A DNA stretch of 13,498 nucleotides from Actinomycetota bacterium (GTDB lineage Bacteria > Actinomycetota > Thermoleophilia > Gaiellales > Gaiellaceae). The notes under the pieces are model-generated. The model saw only the letters and a list, made by a program, of their open reading frames with translations, searched no databases and was not told where the DNA came from. Position numbers and translations under genes: made by a program. Position 1 is the stretch's first letter; every line of letters starts with the position of its first letter. The stretch is taken from assembly GCA_005885085.1 (NCBI GenBank), contig VAXY01000019.1:461-13958 (forward strand), written 5' to 3'. Shown here one piece after another: positions 13,492 to 13,498 of the stretch.

Positions 13492-13498
13492 AAGGGTA

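Overview
The window is uniformly GC-rich and gene-dense, with short or overlapping gene junctions, GTG and TTG starts, and few recognisable -35 boxes. Together with a multidomain zinc-ribbon/cyclase/AAA protein, a DUF4242 protein and a MoxR-DUF58-VWA operon, this points to a high-GC actinobacterium, possibly a Thermoleophilia-type lineage. The lineage is inference from gene style, not from a marker gene.

Layout. (1) 1-3207, minus strand: greA, then a short-chain dehydrogenase, then (9 bases on) a large fusion of an APH-type kinase with a class III aminotransferase. The fusion runs off the left edge. (2) 3313-5218, minus strand: a compact three-gene cassette. In transcription order it encodes a papain-family (C1A) cysteine protease with a C-terminal extension, a small protein whose C-terminal half resembles that extension, and a chagasin-type (I42) cysteine-protease inhibitor. 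(3) 5461-6258, plus strand: a LuxR-type regulator divergent from the protease cassette, with a good promoter and a possible 18-codon leader ORF. It overlaps the next block tail to tail. (4) 6177-11078, minus strand: a MoxR ATPase, DUF58 protein, VWA protein, secreted six-cysteine protein and second VWA protein, i.e. a MoxR/Bat-type operon. Its first two internal gaps are related repeated spacers that run from stop codon to start codon and hold perfect inverted repeats. (5) 11162-11443, plus strand: a small DUF4242 protein, possibly translated from a leaderless message. (6) 11440-13491, minus strand: a zinc-ribbon/class III cyclase/AAA ATPase gene broken by two frameshifts, probably a pseudogene.

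The best candidate for an undescribed system is the 3313-5218 cassette. A protease, a cognate-type inhibitor and a small protein sharing the protease's C-terminal module are translated from one tight transcript, none with a visible signal peptide. The sequence supports protease and inhibitor strongly. The shared module was found by eye (12 identities over 38 ungapped positions) and its role is unknown. The repeated spacers inside the MoxR operon are the second most interesting signal.
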